Positions 1 through 13,800 of a DNA stretch of 64,000 nucleotides are shown piece after piece. Source of the stretch: Anaeramoeba ignava. Lineage: Eukaryota; Metamonada; Anaeramoebidae. Where the stretch lies: contig JAPDFW010000082.1 of NCBI GenBank assembly GCA_028826165.1, positions 124,001-188,000 of the forward strand. The letters are read 5' to 3'. Made by a program: the position numbers and the translations under genes. How positions within the stretch are numbered: the first letter of the stretch is position 1; the number at the start of each line of letters is the position of its first letter. Below the pieces are notes generated by a model that worked only from the letters and a program-made list of their open reading frames with translations, did no database searches and was not told where the DNA came from.

Positions 1-2076
<2,076 letters not shown>

Positions 2077-2080
2077 TTTA

Positions 2081-2134
2081 AAAAAAAAAATGAAAAAAAT
2101 GAAAAAAATGAAAAAGAAAAATGAAAAAAAAAAA
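2081..2134 (-). promoter_or_regulatory. Phased TTTTTTTCAT tract upstream of kinase start
   Basis: Read on the sense (minus) strand this is a T-tract with CAT at + positions near 2121, 2108, 2099 and 2090, so mostly 9 bp apart, ending within about 15 bp of the start codon. The same arrangement recurs before other genes here. A core-promoter or 5'UTR role is inference. Confidence 0.4.
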
Positions 2135-2322
2135 TTTGTTTTGAATAAAAAAATATCAAACTTTTTCAATTTCTTTAATTTAAGAATTAAAAGATTTTTT
2201 GTGAATTAGAAATTAAAAGAAAAAAAAAAAAGAAGAAAGAATCAAAAATTCAAAGAAAAAAAAATAGTTCAAAAATTCAAAGAAAAAATCCAAAAAAAAA
2301 AAAAAATTTTTTTTGTTAGGAC

Positions 2323-5300
2323 TTATTTTTTTGCCCAAGCAGGAATAAAAGGTTGAGCCTGAGTCGTATTAGAAGGACTACCTCTTTGTCCGTGACGAGA
2401 TTGACCAGATCTAGCATGGTCTACTTGTGATCTAGAAGGCAATCTAGGATTTTTTTCGTCTGAATTTGAAGGAGATTTTGAAGGTGATCTTTTTGTTGCT
2501 TTTGGAATTCCGTTTTGGTTTTGAGGGGATTTATGATGGTTACCAGATCTTGCACGAGGAGGTAATTTCAACGAATTTGGGTCGTTTGGCATGGGTAATT
2601 TGATCATCTGGGGACTTATTCCTCTTAGCGGCAATTTTGGCGGTTTTTCATTTGATTCATTCTGACTTTGTTTTCTTGGTAATTGAGGAGGTTTTTCATC
2701 ATCTTCTGGTCTTTGTGGTAATGGTGGTGGGATCTCGTCTTCATGTTGACTTTGTTTTCTTGGTAATTGAGGGGGTTTTTCATCATCTTCTTGTTTTTTT
2801 GGTAAATGTGGAGATTTTTCATTTGATTCAAGTTGACTTTGTTTTCTTGGTAATTGAGGAGGTTTTTCATCATCTTCTGGTCTTTGTGGTAATGGTGGTG
2901 GAATCTCGTCTTCTTGTTGGTTTTCTTTTTTTGGTAATTGAGGGGGTTTTTCATCTTCTGTGTTGTTTTGTAATGGTGGTGATTTTTGTTTTTTTGGTAA
3001 TTCGGGTAGTTTTTCGTTTGTTTCTGTGTTCTTTTGTAATGGTGGTGATTTTGGTTTTTTTGGTAATTGAGGTAGTTTTTCGTTTGTTTCTGTGTTCTTT
3101 TGTAATGATGGTGATTTTGATTTTCTTGGTAATTCGGGTAGTTTTTCGTTTGTTTCTGTGTTGTTTTGTAATGGTGGTGATTTTTGTTTTTTTGGTAATT
3201 GAGGAAGTTTTTCTTTATCTATTTTTTTAAAATTCAATTAAAATCCAAAATAAATTTAAAATAAATTATATTCAAATCAAATAAAATTAAATTTAAATTA
3301 AATTCAAATTAAATTAAATTAAAATTATAATTCAATCTAAATCAATTCAAATTAAATTTCAAATCCAAATTCAAATTATATTAAATTCAAATTAAAATTC
3401 AAATTCCAATTAAAATTTAAATCAAATTAAATTAAATTAAATTCAAATTAAATTTTAAATTCAAATTAAATTTCAAATTAAATTTCAAATTAAATTCAAA
3501 TTAAATTCAAATTCAAATATAAATTTCAAATTAAATTAAATTCAAATTCAAATTTAAATTAAATTCAAATTAAATTCAATTCAAATTCAAATTCAAATTA
3601 AATTAAATTCAAATTCAAATTCAAATTAAATTCAAATTAAATTCAATTCAAATTCAAATTCAAATTAAATTAAATTAAAATTCAAATTAAAAATCTAAAT
3701 TAAAATCAAATTCAAATTAAATTTCAAATTCAAATTAAATTCAAATTCAAATTCAAATTCAAATCAAAATTAAAATTATATTCAAATTAAATTCAAATTC
3801 AGTTTCTAATTGAAAAAAATTACCAAAAGGTTGATTATTTTTTGGAGGAAGTTGAGGTAAAGGACCTAAAAATAAATATAAAATATAAAAATAAATTTAA
3901 AAATAAATTTAAAAATAAATTATAAATATAAAATATAAAAATAAAATATATAAATAAATTTATAAATAAATTTAAAAATAAATTTATAAAATTAATAATA
4001 TAAAACTTACCAGCACCACCACCTGTATTCTTTCTATTCTTTTGATTAAATCTTTCTTGAAGAGATTGCTGCAAAGGATTCATATTTTGCTGTTTTCTCT
4101 GTTGAAGTTGACTTTCAATAGATTCATTCGACATAGCTTTCTTATTTTTAAGAGCTTGCATAATACCCAAAGGATCTGATTGAGAGGTAGAAGAAGTAAT
4201 TTTCTTACGGGAAAGAGTATCTAGAGAAACAACTTCGAAAATTTGGGGCGAAATAAACAAATCGCCTCCAGTAGTCCTAACACACTTAACTTCTTGATAA
4301 AGAGACTGAATAACATTATAACCTGGTGCTTTGGGATTTGCTCGTTCATATGCAAAGTGCAGATCTTCAAAGGCACGATGGAAAAGTCCTACAGAACAAA
4401 ATGCTACTGCTCGATTGAATAATACTTCCGTTCGGCTAAGCTTGTATTTCATCCCCATTTGCTCGTAATTGATCGTCGGATTGAGCTTCATGGCTTCTAG
4501 ACACGAGGTGTAATCAATTACTGCTGCTGCTATGTTGTTGGATATGTGATGGCAGATCCCTCGTTGAAAATGTGTAATTGCCATGAATTTATCTCTTTTA
4601 ATTGATTCTGTAAAATTTCGTACCTTTAAATTTAATTTTATAAATGAATTTTAATTATAATTTTAATTTTAATATTATAAATGAATTTTAATTATAATTT
4701 TAATTTTAATATTATAAATGAATTTTAATTTTAATTTTAATTTTAATTTTAATTTGAATTTTAATTTTAATTTTAATTTTAAATTTGATTTTAATTTGAA
4801 TTTTAATATTAATTTTAATTTTAATTTTAAATTTGATTTTAATTTTAATTTTAATTTGAATTTTAATTTGAATTTTAATTTTAATATTAATTTTAATTTT
4901 AATTTTAATTTTAATTTTAATTTTAATTTTAATTATAATTTTAATTTTAATTTTAATTTTAATTTTAATTTTAATTTTAATTTTAATTTTAATATTAATT
5001 ATAATTTTAATTTAATTTTAATTTTAATTTTAATTTTAATTTTAATTTTAATTTTATAAATGAATTTTAATTTTATAAATGAATTTTAATTTTAATTTTA
5101 ATTATAATTTTAATTTTAATTTTAATATTATAAATGAATTTTAATTCTAATTTTAATTTTAATTTTAATTTTATAAATGAATTTTAATTCTAATATTATA
5201 AATGAATTTTAATTTTAATTTTAATTTTAATTTTAATTTTAATTTTATAAATGAATTTTAATTATAATTTTAATTTTAATTTTAATTCTAATATTATAAA

Positions 5301-5647
5301 TGAATTTTAATTTTAATTTTAATTTAATTATAATTCTAATTTTAATTTTAATTTTATAAATGAATTTTAATTTTAATTTTATAAATGAATTTTATAAATG
5401 AATTTTAATTTACAGCTTCTTCATATTTTTTCATTTTCATAGAAATTAAACCAAGATTAAAATAAGTTTTTGCACTTTCTGGTAATTTTTCAATAACTGC
5501 AAATGCTTCTTCAAATCTACCAGATTCAAAAGTATCAACAGCAGATTGCCATCTAACAGTATTAGGATCTAATTGTCGAATCATTTGAAGAGCTTCTAAC
5601 CCTTCATTTTGTGAAAAATCTTGCACATTTTTTCCTTTCTTTGACAT
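2323..5647 (-). CDS. NCF2-like: p67phox (NCF2)-like TPR protein with proline-rich repeat tail
   Basis: Homologue of the NADPH-oxidase activator p67phox. Four exons (5414-5647, 4011-4623, 3824-3865, 2323-3218) encode 594 residues. The first junction restores EEAVRNFTESIKRDKFM followed by ITHFQRG, which lines up with the human TPR stretch [20 protein letters not shown]. A four-TPR-like N-terminal half (about residues 10-190) is followed by a segment aligning to the activation region. The C-terminal half has no SH3 or PB1 domain; it is built of repeats such as LPQLPKK, SPPLQNNTETNEK and PPPLPQRPEDDEK, and ends in PFIPAWAKK. These are typical SH3-ligand sequences, so the protein may recruit SH3 partners rather than carry SH3 domains. 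From memory, the human Rac-contact stretch LRGNQLIDY is not conserved (here LNPTINY), so Rac binding is uncertain. No oxidase gene lies in this window. Confidence 0.85.
3222..3800 (-). repeat. AAATTC-type array in p67phox-like intron 3 (3219-3823)
   Basis: Irregular AAATTC and AAATTA units on the + strand fill the intron between a 42-nt exon (GPLPQLPPKNNQPFG) and the proline-rich exon. Intron 2 (3866-4010) is plain AT-rich DNA. Confidence 0.9.
4640..5410 (-). repeat. TTTTAA array in p67phox-like intron 1 (4624-5413)
   Basis: TTTTAA hexamers on the + strand, broken at intervals by ATAAATGAA insertions. The array interrupts the second TPR. The same hexamer with the same ATAAATGAA insert recurs at 48390-48990, 13 genes away. 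Confidence 0.9.
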
Positions 5648-5650
5648 TAT

Positions 5651-5700
5651 AAAAAAAAAATAAAAAATGAAAAAAATGAAAAAAATGAAAAAAATGAATT
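5651..5700 (-). promoter_or_regulatory. Phased TTTTTTCAT tract upstream of p67phox-like start
   Basis: Four sense-strand CATs spaced exactly 9 bp apart (+ ATG at 5667, 5676, 5685, 5694) sit 20-50 bp before the start codon at 5647. The layout matches the tract before the kinase gene. Function is inferred from recurrence only. Confidence 0.4.
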
Positions 5701-5920
5701 ATTTTTTTTTTTTGGAAAATTGAATTTATTTTTGAATGAATTTTTGTGTTCTTGAAATTGAAACCAACTTGAAAAAAAAAAGTTGAAAAAAAGTGAAGAA
5801 AAAGAAAAAGAAAGAAAAAAAAAGTAAAAGAAAGAAAAAACCAAAAAAAAAGAAATGGTTTCGAACATTTCAAATTGAAAAAAAATCGAAAAAAAAAATG
5901 ATGAGAATTTCTTTTTAGAA

Positions 5921-7784
5921 TTATTGGTTATCATTTTCGTCTTCATTAGATTCTAGTTTTGGTTGCTAATAGAAAAAAAAATTTTATAAATTAATTTTAA
6001 TTTTAATTTTAATTTTAATTTTATAAATGAATTTTAATTATAAATGAATTTTAAATTTACTTCAAATGCAATTCTAACACCAATTGTGCGATTATCAATT
6101 TCCTTTCCATCAAGTTTCAAAGCTTTTTGTTGATCTTCATGAGTTTCAAAATTAACAAATGCAAATCCTTTACTTCTTCCATTAATTGTTTTTGCAACTC
6201 TTGCCTCTTTCACTTTCAATCCAGCAAACAGTTTCTGTAATTCTTCATCTGTGATTTTGAAGGGTAAATTTGAAACATGAACTTGAGTTTTGCTTTCCTT
6301 TCTTGTTGGTTGTTCAAAAGCAACTTTAATAGTAATTTTTCGATTATCAAATTCTTTTCCATCAAGTTTCAAAGCTTTTTGTTGATCTTCATGAGTTTCG
6401 AAATCAACAAATCCAAATCCTTTACTTCTTCCAATTCTTGTTCTTGCAATTCTTGCTTCTTTCACTTTCAATTTGTCGAAAAATTTTTGCAAATCTTCAT
6501 CTGTCATTTCAAAGGATAAATTTGAAACATGAATTTGAGTTTTGCTTTCATGTTTGACTTCAAGAAATGCAACTTTAACCCAAATTTGACGTCCATCAGT
6601 TTCAGTTCCGTTTAAGTTTAATGCTTTTTCTTGATCTTCATGAGTTTCGAAATCAACAAATCCAAATCCTTTACTTCTTCCAACTCTTGTTCTTGCAATT
6701 CTTGCTTCTTTCACTTTCAATTTGTCGAAAATTTTCTTGAATCCTTCGTCGGTTAAATTGAATGGTAAGTTGGAAACGTGGATTTGTGTCTTGCTTTCTT
6801 GTTTGGGTCCAGTTCTTCTTTTTCTTCTGATAAATGGTTTGCGTCTCATTGGAAAACGATTCATTGGTGGGAATCTTGGGAATCTTTGGAATTGTTGCAT
6901 TGGATAAGGGGAGAAATTCTTTTAATTTTATAAATGAATTTTTAATTTTAATTTTAAATTTATAAATTTAATTTTTAAAATGAATTTTAATTTTAATTTT
7001 TAATTTTTAAAATGAATTTTAATTTTAATTTTTAATTTTTAAAATGAATTTGAATTTGAATTTTAATTTTAATTTTCAAAATGAATTTTACCATTGGAGG
7101 GAAAAATGGTTCACGTCTAAAATTTTGGCGGAATTCTTGTTTTGGTCGGACATATTCAACACGGATCTTTCGTCCATCAACTTCAACTCCGTCCATTTCT
7201 GTAAGTGCAGATTGAGCATCTTGTGGTGTTTTCATTTCTATAAATGCAAAACCTGCAGGTCTTCCATTTCTATTCATAACACGAGCTTCAATGCTATTTA
7301 TATTTTGATTATATTTTGATTATAATTATTGAATTTATTTATATTTATTGAATTTATTTATATTTTGATTATAATTTATTTATAATTATTGAATTTATTT
7401 ATATTTATTGAATTTATTTATATTTTGATTATAATTTATTTATAATTATTGAATTTATTTATAATTATTGAATTTATTTATATTTTGATTATAATTTATT
7501 TATAATTATTGAATTTATTTATAATTATTGAATTTATTTATATTTTGATTATAATTTATTGAATTTATTTATAATTATTGAATTTATTTATAATTATTGA
7601 TTTTATTGATTTTATTGAATTTATTTATATTTATTGAATTTATTTATAATTATTACACTTGTCCAAAATTTCCGAATTCTTTCTCTAATTCTTCGGAAGT
7701 AACTGAAAAAGGTAGATTGCCAACATAAAGTGTGGATTGCTTTCCGGTTTTGGAATGATATGATTGGGTTGATTGATTTTCCAT
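5921..7784 (-). CDS. Four-RRM RNA-binding protein
   Basis: Four coding exons (7657-7784, 7092-7293, 6061-6918, 5921-5965) give 410 residues. RRM1 is split by intron 1: RNP2 LYVGNL is in exon 1 and RNP1 GRPAGFAFIEM in exon 2, and the splice restores GQVIEARV. An arginine/phenylalanine-rich linker (RFPRFPPMNRFPMRRK) follows, then three RRMs in one exon. These share VSNLPF/VSNLSF (RNP2), LKVKEARIARTR and GRSKGFGFVDFETHEDQ (RNP1) almost word for word, so RRM2-4 are recent internal duplicates. The tail is short and acidic (ESNEDENDNQ). It is presumably a nuclear or nucleolar RNA-binding protein; target and orthology are unknown. A probable 5'UTR exon lies upstream of 8960. Confidence 0.9.
7296..7650 (-). 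repeat. Tandem array in RRM-gene intron 1 (7294-7656)
   Basis: Repeats of TTTATTTATA, ATTATTGAA and TTTTGATTATAA segments, combining into a longer composite unit than in the neighbouring introns. It lies between the two halves of RRM1. Confidence 0.9.
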
Positions 7785-7797
7785 CGAAATACTCGAA

Positions 7798-8960
7798 CTA
7801 AATTTATTTTTTAATTTATTTTTAAATTTTTTTTTAATTTGTTTATAAATTTATTTATAATTTATTTATAATTTTGTTTTTAAATTTATTTATTAATTTA
7901 TTTGTTAATTTATTTTTAAATTTATTTATAATTTTATTTGTAAATTTATTTTTAAATTTGTTTATTAATTTATTTGTAAATTTGTTTATAAATTTGTTTG
8001 TAAATTTATTTATAAATTTGTTTTTAAATTTATTTTTAATTTATTTATAAATTTATTTATAAATTTGTTTATTAATTTGTTTATAATTTATTTATTAATT
8101 TATTTATAAATTTGTTTATTAATTTGTTTATAATTTATTTATTAATTTATTTATAAATTTGTTTATTAATTTGTTTATAATTTATTTTTAAATTTATTTA
8201 TAAATTTATTTATAAATTTGTTTATAATTGTGTTTCTGATTTTTTTTAAATTTAATTTATTGAATTTTGATCATAATTTATTTTTAAATTTGTTTTAAAT
8301 TTATTATTAATTTGTTTTTAAATTTATTTTTAATTTTATTTGTTAATTTGTTTATAAATTTATTTATAATTTTATTTGTAATTTATTTATAAATTTGTTT
8401 TTAAATTTATTTATAATTTATTTTTAAATTTATTATTAATTTGTTTTTAAATTTATTTATTAATTTATTTTCAATTTATTTATAAATTTATTTATAATTT
8501 ATTTTTAAATTTATTTTTAAATTTGTTTATAAATTTGTTTATAAATTTATTTATAATTTGTTTATAAATTTATTTATAAATTTGTTTATAATTGTGTTTC
8601 TGATTTTTTTTAAATTTAATTTATTGAATTTTGATCATAATTTTGTTGATAATTTTATTGATAATTTTATTTTAAATTTATTTGTAATTATGTTTCTGAT
8701 TTATTTATAAATTTATTTTAAATTTATTTTTAAATTTATTTTTAAATTTTGTTTTTAATTTGTTTTTAAATTTTATTGTAATTGTGTTTCTGATTTATTT
8801 TTAAATTTAATTTATTGAATTTTGATCATAATTTTGTTGATAATTTTATTGATAAATTTGATTCTTATTTATTTATAAATTTATTTATAAATTTGTTTAT
8901 AATTGTGTTTCTGATTTAATTATAAATTGTATTTTTTAATTTATTGTATAAATTAAATAC
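7798..8960 (-). other. Probable 5'UTR intron of the RRM gene, filled with 12-bp-type repeats
   Basis: On the minus strand a donor (AAAAAG|GTATTTAAT at 8960) and an acceptor (AAATTTAG at 7798) bracket 1163 bp of AAATTTATTTAT and AAATTTGTTTAT type repeats, 13 bp upstream of the RRM start codon. No reading frame of interest lies inside. A block ending in GTGTTTCTGATTT, often followed by AATTTATTGAATTTTGATCAT, recurs several times between about 8230 and 8920. The splice is predicted only from sequence and composition. Confidence 0.55.
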
Positions 8961-9135
8961 CTTTTTATGTTTTTGTTGAACTAACAAACTTAAAATGAGT
9001 GGTGAAAACTGAAAATTAAAAAAAAAAAAAACGAAAAAAAAAAAAAAAAAATTTTTTTTTTAAATAAAAAGAATAATCTTTAATTAAAATTACTAATCAT
9101 TTTAATTAAATTATTCATCAAAAAAATTTTTTTTT

Positions 9136-10686
9136 TCAACAAAGAAGAATTATAAAATAAATTGGAAGTATTAGATTATCAATCAAATCAGTCAAAGCTT
9201 CCAAAACAGAAATCAATAATAAATCCAAACAAAAGCCAAAAAAAGAAAAATCAATATCATCAATTAACCAAATAAATCCAGTACAAAATAAAACTCCAAC
9301 AAAAAAAGCCAAAGTTCCTTCAATCGTTTTTTTTTTGCCAAACCAATTAATTGTTCCTAATTTTGATCCAACAAAAGAAGCCAAAGAATCTCCAACACCC
9401 AACAAGAAAATCCCAGAAGAAGCAACAAGAAAACCTGACTTAAGTCCGTTATATTGACAAAAAAACACCATCCAAACAGAAAAACTTGATCCAAATACAA
9501 GATAAATATGTGTTAATATAAGATCTCCTGAATCTCTTTGATCAGTGAATTTTTGCATAAAAATATTAATTGATTCCGACAGCCAAACTTCTTTCTTCAT
9601 CCGGACTGCTTCGATCACAAACAAAACATTCACAGAAACCGCAAGAGATAACTGAAGCAAATTGAGATCTAGCAAAATTCCCGGAATCATAATAAAAAGC
9701 AAAAATAAATGGAAAATTTTTCTGATTAAAATGTTCGCACTTTTTTTGTGAAATTTTTCAAATAGCTCCAAATTCATCAAGAAAATTAACAAACCCATCA
9801 TAACAACCCATAACGCCATTAATATGATCCGGTTTCTTGTGGAAAAAACAAACCCAAATAGCCACATGAATATGTTCCTTTTAAATAGAAAATAAAAGCA
9901 AAATTGAACAGAAAAAAAACCAGAACTGATCAAAACCAAATAGAAAAATAAAGAAGAACGAGATTGGAAAATCCCACTCACAAAAAAAGAAAGAAAAATA
10001 GCAACTCCTGCTGAGGCAAAAATAACTAGGCAAGTGAGCATAATTACAAACGATTTCCCTTGCATTTCTGTTTCGGTAATTTTAGAAAAACTTAACTGAA
10101 ATCCAGCAAAAAAACAAACTGAAAAGAAAGAAATGATTAAAGAAAAAAATTCGGAAAGAAAAATACACTCCGCAAATGCAAAAGAATTGCTTAAAACTTC
10201 TGAAAATAACCGAAATAATTGAGAAAAAATTATCGTTCCAAAAATCGGAACAAAAAGAAATTCCCAAGAAAGTGAAACATAAAAAATAAACGAAAAACAA
10301 AGAAGAATAACTCCAAAAATGAAAAAACGCGTTTTGAAAAAGGGAATAAAGCCAAATAATGATGTCATAAAGACATACAATTTCATTTGTTTTTCGAATA
10401 AAGAATAATTAGAAAAAGTTGAAGAATTTTCATTCATTTCATTTAAAATTGAAATTAATAATAAAGGAACTGTTAATTCTCCTAAAATTATTCCATTAAA
10501 AACATTTCGAAATTTTTTAGTTGTAAAATATTGTTGATATTTATTTGCAAAAAGATATCTAATTATCACTAAAAAAACAATTGGTAAACTTAAATGAATA
10601 AATTGTAAAATATCATAATTATTCTTTAAAAAAATTAAAGCTTTGATAAGAGGAATTAAAATGAAAATATCATCAAAATCAATCAT
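9136..10686 (-). CDS. DOLK: Dolichol kinase
   Basis: ER-membrane CTP-dependent kinase that makes dolichyl phosphate, the lipid carrier for N-glycosylation, GPI anchors and mannosylation. A single exon encodes 516 mostly hydrophobic residues with a dozen or more likely membrane segments. The C-terminal third carries the family signature: RKIFHLF, then DQRDSGDLILTHIYL, then GVGDSLASFVGSKLG with NWFGKKKTIEGT from about residue 430 (the CTP-binding region), and LTDLIDNLILPIY at the end. The length is close to human DOLK (538). The start at 10686 gives a short amphipathic N-terminus and no upstream in-frame extension is evident. The neighbour at 10855 is divergently transcribed from a gap of about 170 bp. 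Confidence 0.93.
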   Translation of the reverse strand: MIDFDDIFILIPLIKALIFLKNNYDILQFIHLSLPIVFLVIIRYLFANKYQQYFTTKKFRNVFNGIILGELTVPLLLISILNEMNENSSTFSNYSLFEKQMKLYVFMTSLFGFIPFFKTRFFIFGVILLCFSFIFYVSLSWEFLFVPIFGTIIFSQLFRLFSEVLSNSFAFAECIFLSEFFSLIISFFSVCFFAGFQLSFSKITETEMQGKSFVIMLTCLVIFASAGVAIFLSFFVSGIFQSRSSLFFYLVLISSGFFSVQFCFYFLFKRNIFMWLFGFVFSTRNRIILMALWVVMMGLLIFLMNLELFEKFHKKSANILIRKIFHLFLLFIMIPGILLDLNLLQLSLAVSVNVLFVIEAVRMKKEVWLSESINIFMQKFTDQRDSGDLILTHIYLVFGSSFSVWMVFFCQYNGLKSGFLVASSGIFLLGVGDSLASFVGSKLGTINWFGKKKTIEGTLAFFVGVLFCTGFIWLIDDIDFSFFGFCLDLLLISVLEALTDLIDNLILPIYFIILLC

Positions 10687-10854
10687 AATTTAAATTTAAT
10701 TAATTAAAAAGAAAAAAATGGAAAATTTTTTTTTGTTTTTATCTGGCAATTTTAATTAAAAATTGTTTAAATAAAAAATTTTTTTAATTAATTAAATTTT
10801 TCATTTTTTCATTTTCTTTTTCTTTTTCTTTTTCTTTTTTGGTTTGAATTTTTA

Positions 10855-13800
10855 ATGAGTTTCCGTCGTTGTGGTTTTAAAAAAGAGTTAAGTCCCATTT
10901 TTGAAAACGGTGAACTTAGTCTCTCATTAACATCAATGATAAAATATTTAGAAGAAAATGGTAAACAAATAAAACAAAGATAACAAAATAAAAAATAAAA
11001 AAAAAACCAATTAAAATTTTCCTCTTTTTTTTTTTCGTCTTCCAGCTTTGCAAACACCTAATATTTTTAGAAGTACAGGAAGTAAATCAAAAATAGATCT
11101 TTTACTTTCCAAACTTGCAAATAATCAAAATGTAGATTTTGAAGAGTTTGGGACTGATAATGTTACTGTTGCTTTAAAACATTTTTTACGGGATATAAAC
11201 CCTCCTTTATTTCCTTACCGGTTATATCCTGCTTTTATTTCTCTTGCTAGTATATATATTAATTAAAATATTTATTAAAATATTTATTAAAATATTTATT
11301 AAAATATTTATTAAAATATTTATTAAAATATTTATTAAAATATTTATTAAAATATTTATTAAAATATTTATCAAAATATTTATTAAAATATTTATTAAAA
11401 TATTAAAATATTTATTAAAATATTTATTAAAATATTTATTAAAATATTTATTAAAATATTTATTAAAATATTAAAATAATTATTAAAATATTAATTAAAA
11501 TATTTATTAAAATATTTATTAAAATATTAAAATATTAATTAAAATATTAATTAAAATATTTATTAAAATATTTATTAAAATATATATTAAAATAATTATT
11601 AAAATATTAATTAAAATATTTATTAAAATATTTATTAAAAATATTAAAATATTAATTAAAAATATCAATTAAAATATTTATTAAAATATTTATTAAAATA
11701 TTTATTAAAATATTTATTAAAATATTTATTAAAATATTAATTAAAATATTTATTAAAATATTTATTAAAATATTTATTATAATATTTATTAAAATATTTA
11801 TTAAAATATTTATTAAAATACTTATTAAAATACTTATTAAAAATATTTATTAAAATATATATTAAAATAATTATTAAAAATATTAATTAAAATATTTATT
11901 AAAAATATTTATTAAAATATTAAAATATTAATTAAAAATATTTATTATAATATTTATTATAATATTTATTAAAATATTAATTAAAAATATTAATTAAAAA
12001 TACTTATAAAAATATTAAAATATTTATTAAAAATATTTAATTATAAAATATTTATTAAAATATTTATTAAAATATTTATTAAAATATTTATTAAAAATAT
12101 TTATTAAAATATTTATTAAAATATTTATTAAAATATTTATTAAAATATTTATTAAAAATATTTATTAAAATATTTATTAAAATATTTATTAAAATATTTA
12201 TTAAAATATTTATTAAAATATTTATAAAAATATTAAAAATATTTATTAAAATATTTATTAAAATATTTATTAAAATATTTATTATAATATTTATTAAAAA
12301 TATTAATTAAAATATTAATTAAAAATATTAATTAAAATATTTATTAAAATATTTATTAAAATATTTATTAAAATATTTATTAAAAATATTAATTATAATA
12401 TTAATTAAAATATTTATTAAAATATTTATTAAAATATTTATTAAAATATTTATTAAAATATTTATTAAAATATTTATTAAAATATTTATTAAAATATTTA
12501 TTAAAATATTTATTAAAAATATTTATTATAATATTTATTAAAATATTTATTAAAATATTTATTATAACATTTATTAAAAATATTTATTAAAATATTAATT
12601 AAAATATTTATTATAATACTTATTAAAATACTTATTAAAATATTTATTAAAATACTTATTAAAATACTTATTAAAATATTTATTAAAATATTTATTAAAA
12701 ATATTAAAATATTTATTAAAATATTTATTAAAATATTTATTATAATATTTATTAAAATATTTATTAAAATATTTATTACAATATTAATTAAAATATTTAT
12801 TAAAATATTTATTATAATATTTATTAAAATATTAATTAAAATATTAATTAAAATATTTATTAAAATATTTATTAAAATATTTATTAAAATATTAATTAAA
12901 ATATTTATTAAAATATTTATAAAAATATTAAAATATTTATATAGAAAATTTAGATAACTCAATCCAAGAAAATGATGTTTTAAAAATTTTTCGTTCAATT
13001 CCTCCCGATAATCTTCTTGCAATTAAATATATATTTGAATTTTTAAATCTTGTTAGTGAACACAGCCCAGAAAATTTTATGGATGCAAAAAATTTAGGAA
13101 TTATTTTTGCACCTTCACTTATAAAACCGAAAAAAGAAACTGCAAAAAATCTTCAGAATAATTATTTAATAGTTCAAATACTTATCACATATTTTATTCA
13201 AAATCAATCCAAAATTTTCGAAGAACTTCGATCAGAATTTGAAGAATATACAAGTACAAAAATTGGAATCAAAAGAAAAGGAAAACCAAAAAGGGTTAAA
13301 TCAGAAAAACATGAAAAATCTTCACAAATTGATATTCCAATTCAAAAAAGCAAAAGTAATCAATTTTTGAGAAATAAAAAAAAAACGAAAATCAAAACAA
13401 GACACAGTTTTGGATCTAAAACATATGAAAAAGAAGTTAAAAAAAATAATTTGAAAGAAGTTCAAAAAAAAATAAAAAATCAAAATGAAAATCAAAATGA
13501 AAATCAAAATCAAAATGAAAAACAAAATGAAAATGAAAATGAAAATGAAAATGAAAAACAAATTGAAATCGAAAAACAAAATGCAAACGTCAAGCAACAA
13601 AAACATTTTTCTTTACCTGTCACTTTAAATGAAAACATTAATCCAAATGACAAAAAAAAGAAAATTGAAAAAGGATCAACTAATGAAAAATCATCTGATG
13701 TTGACATTCAAAATGATTTCAAAGAATCATTTCGTTTTCCGGAAGATGAAAAACTTCCTGACATTAACTCTATTAATTTTAATCAATCACAAAAACCTTC

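Noticed and set aside
2637-3230. 197-residue valine/phenylalanine-rich plus-strand frame
   Set aside because: Mirror of the proline-rich repeats of the p67phox-like gene on the opposite strand.
5604-5946. Phe/Ser-rich minus-strand frames between the p67phox-like and RRM genes
   Set aside because: Composition of the T-tract promoter region only; no conserved sequence and overlaps the start of the p67phox-like gene in another frame.
7296-9000. CRISPR-like or transposon repeat arrays in the AT-rich stretches
   Set aside because: There are no unique spacers, terminal inverted repeats, target duplications or transposase; units are 4-20 bp simple sequence.
8990-9016. Mini-frame ATGAGTGGTGAAAACTGA on the plus strand
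   Set aside because: Five codons with no context; it lies in the predicted 5'UTR exon of the minus-strand RRM gene.
11244-13022. Frames such as (IFIK)n and (NILI)n across 11.2-13.0 kb
   Set aside because: They arise from the 12-bp array in the RhoGAP intron; the RhoGAP domain is restored only when this region is removed.
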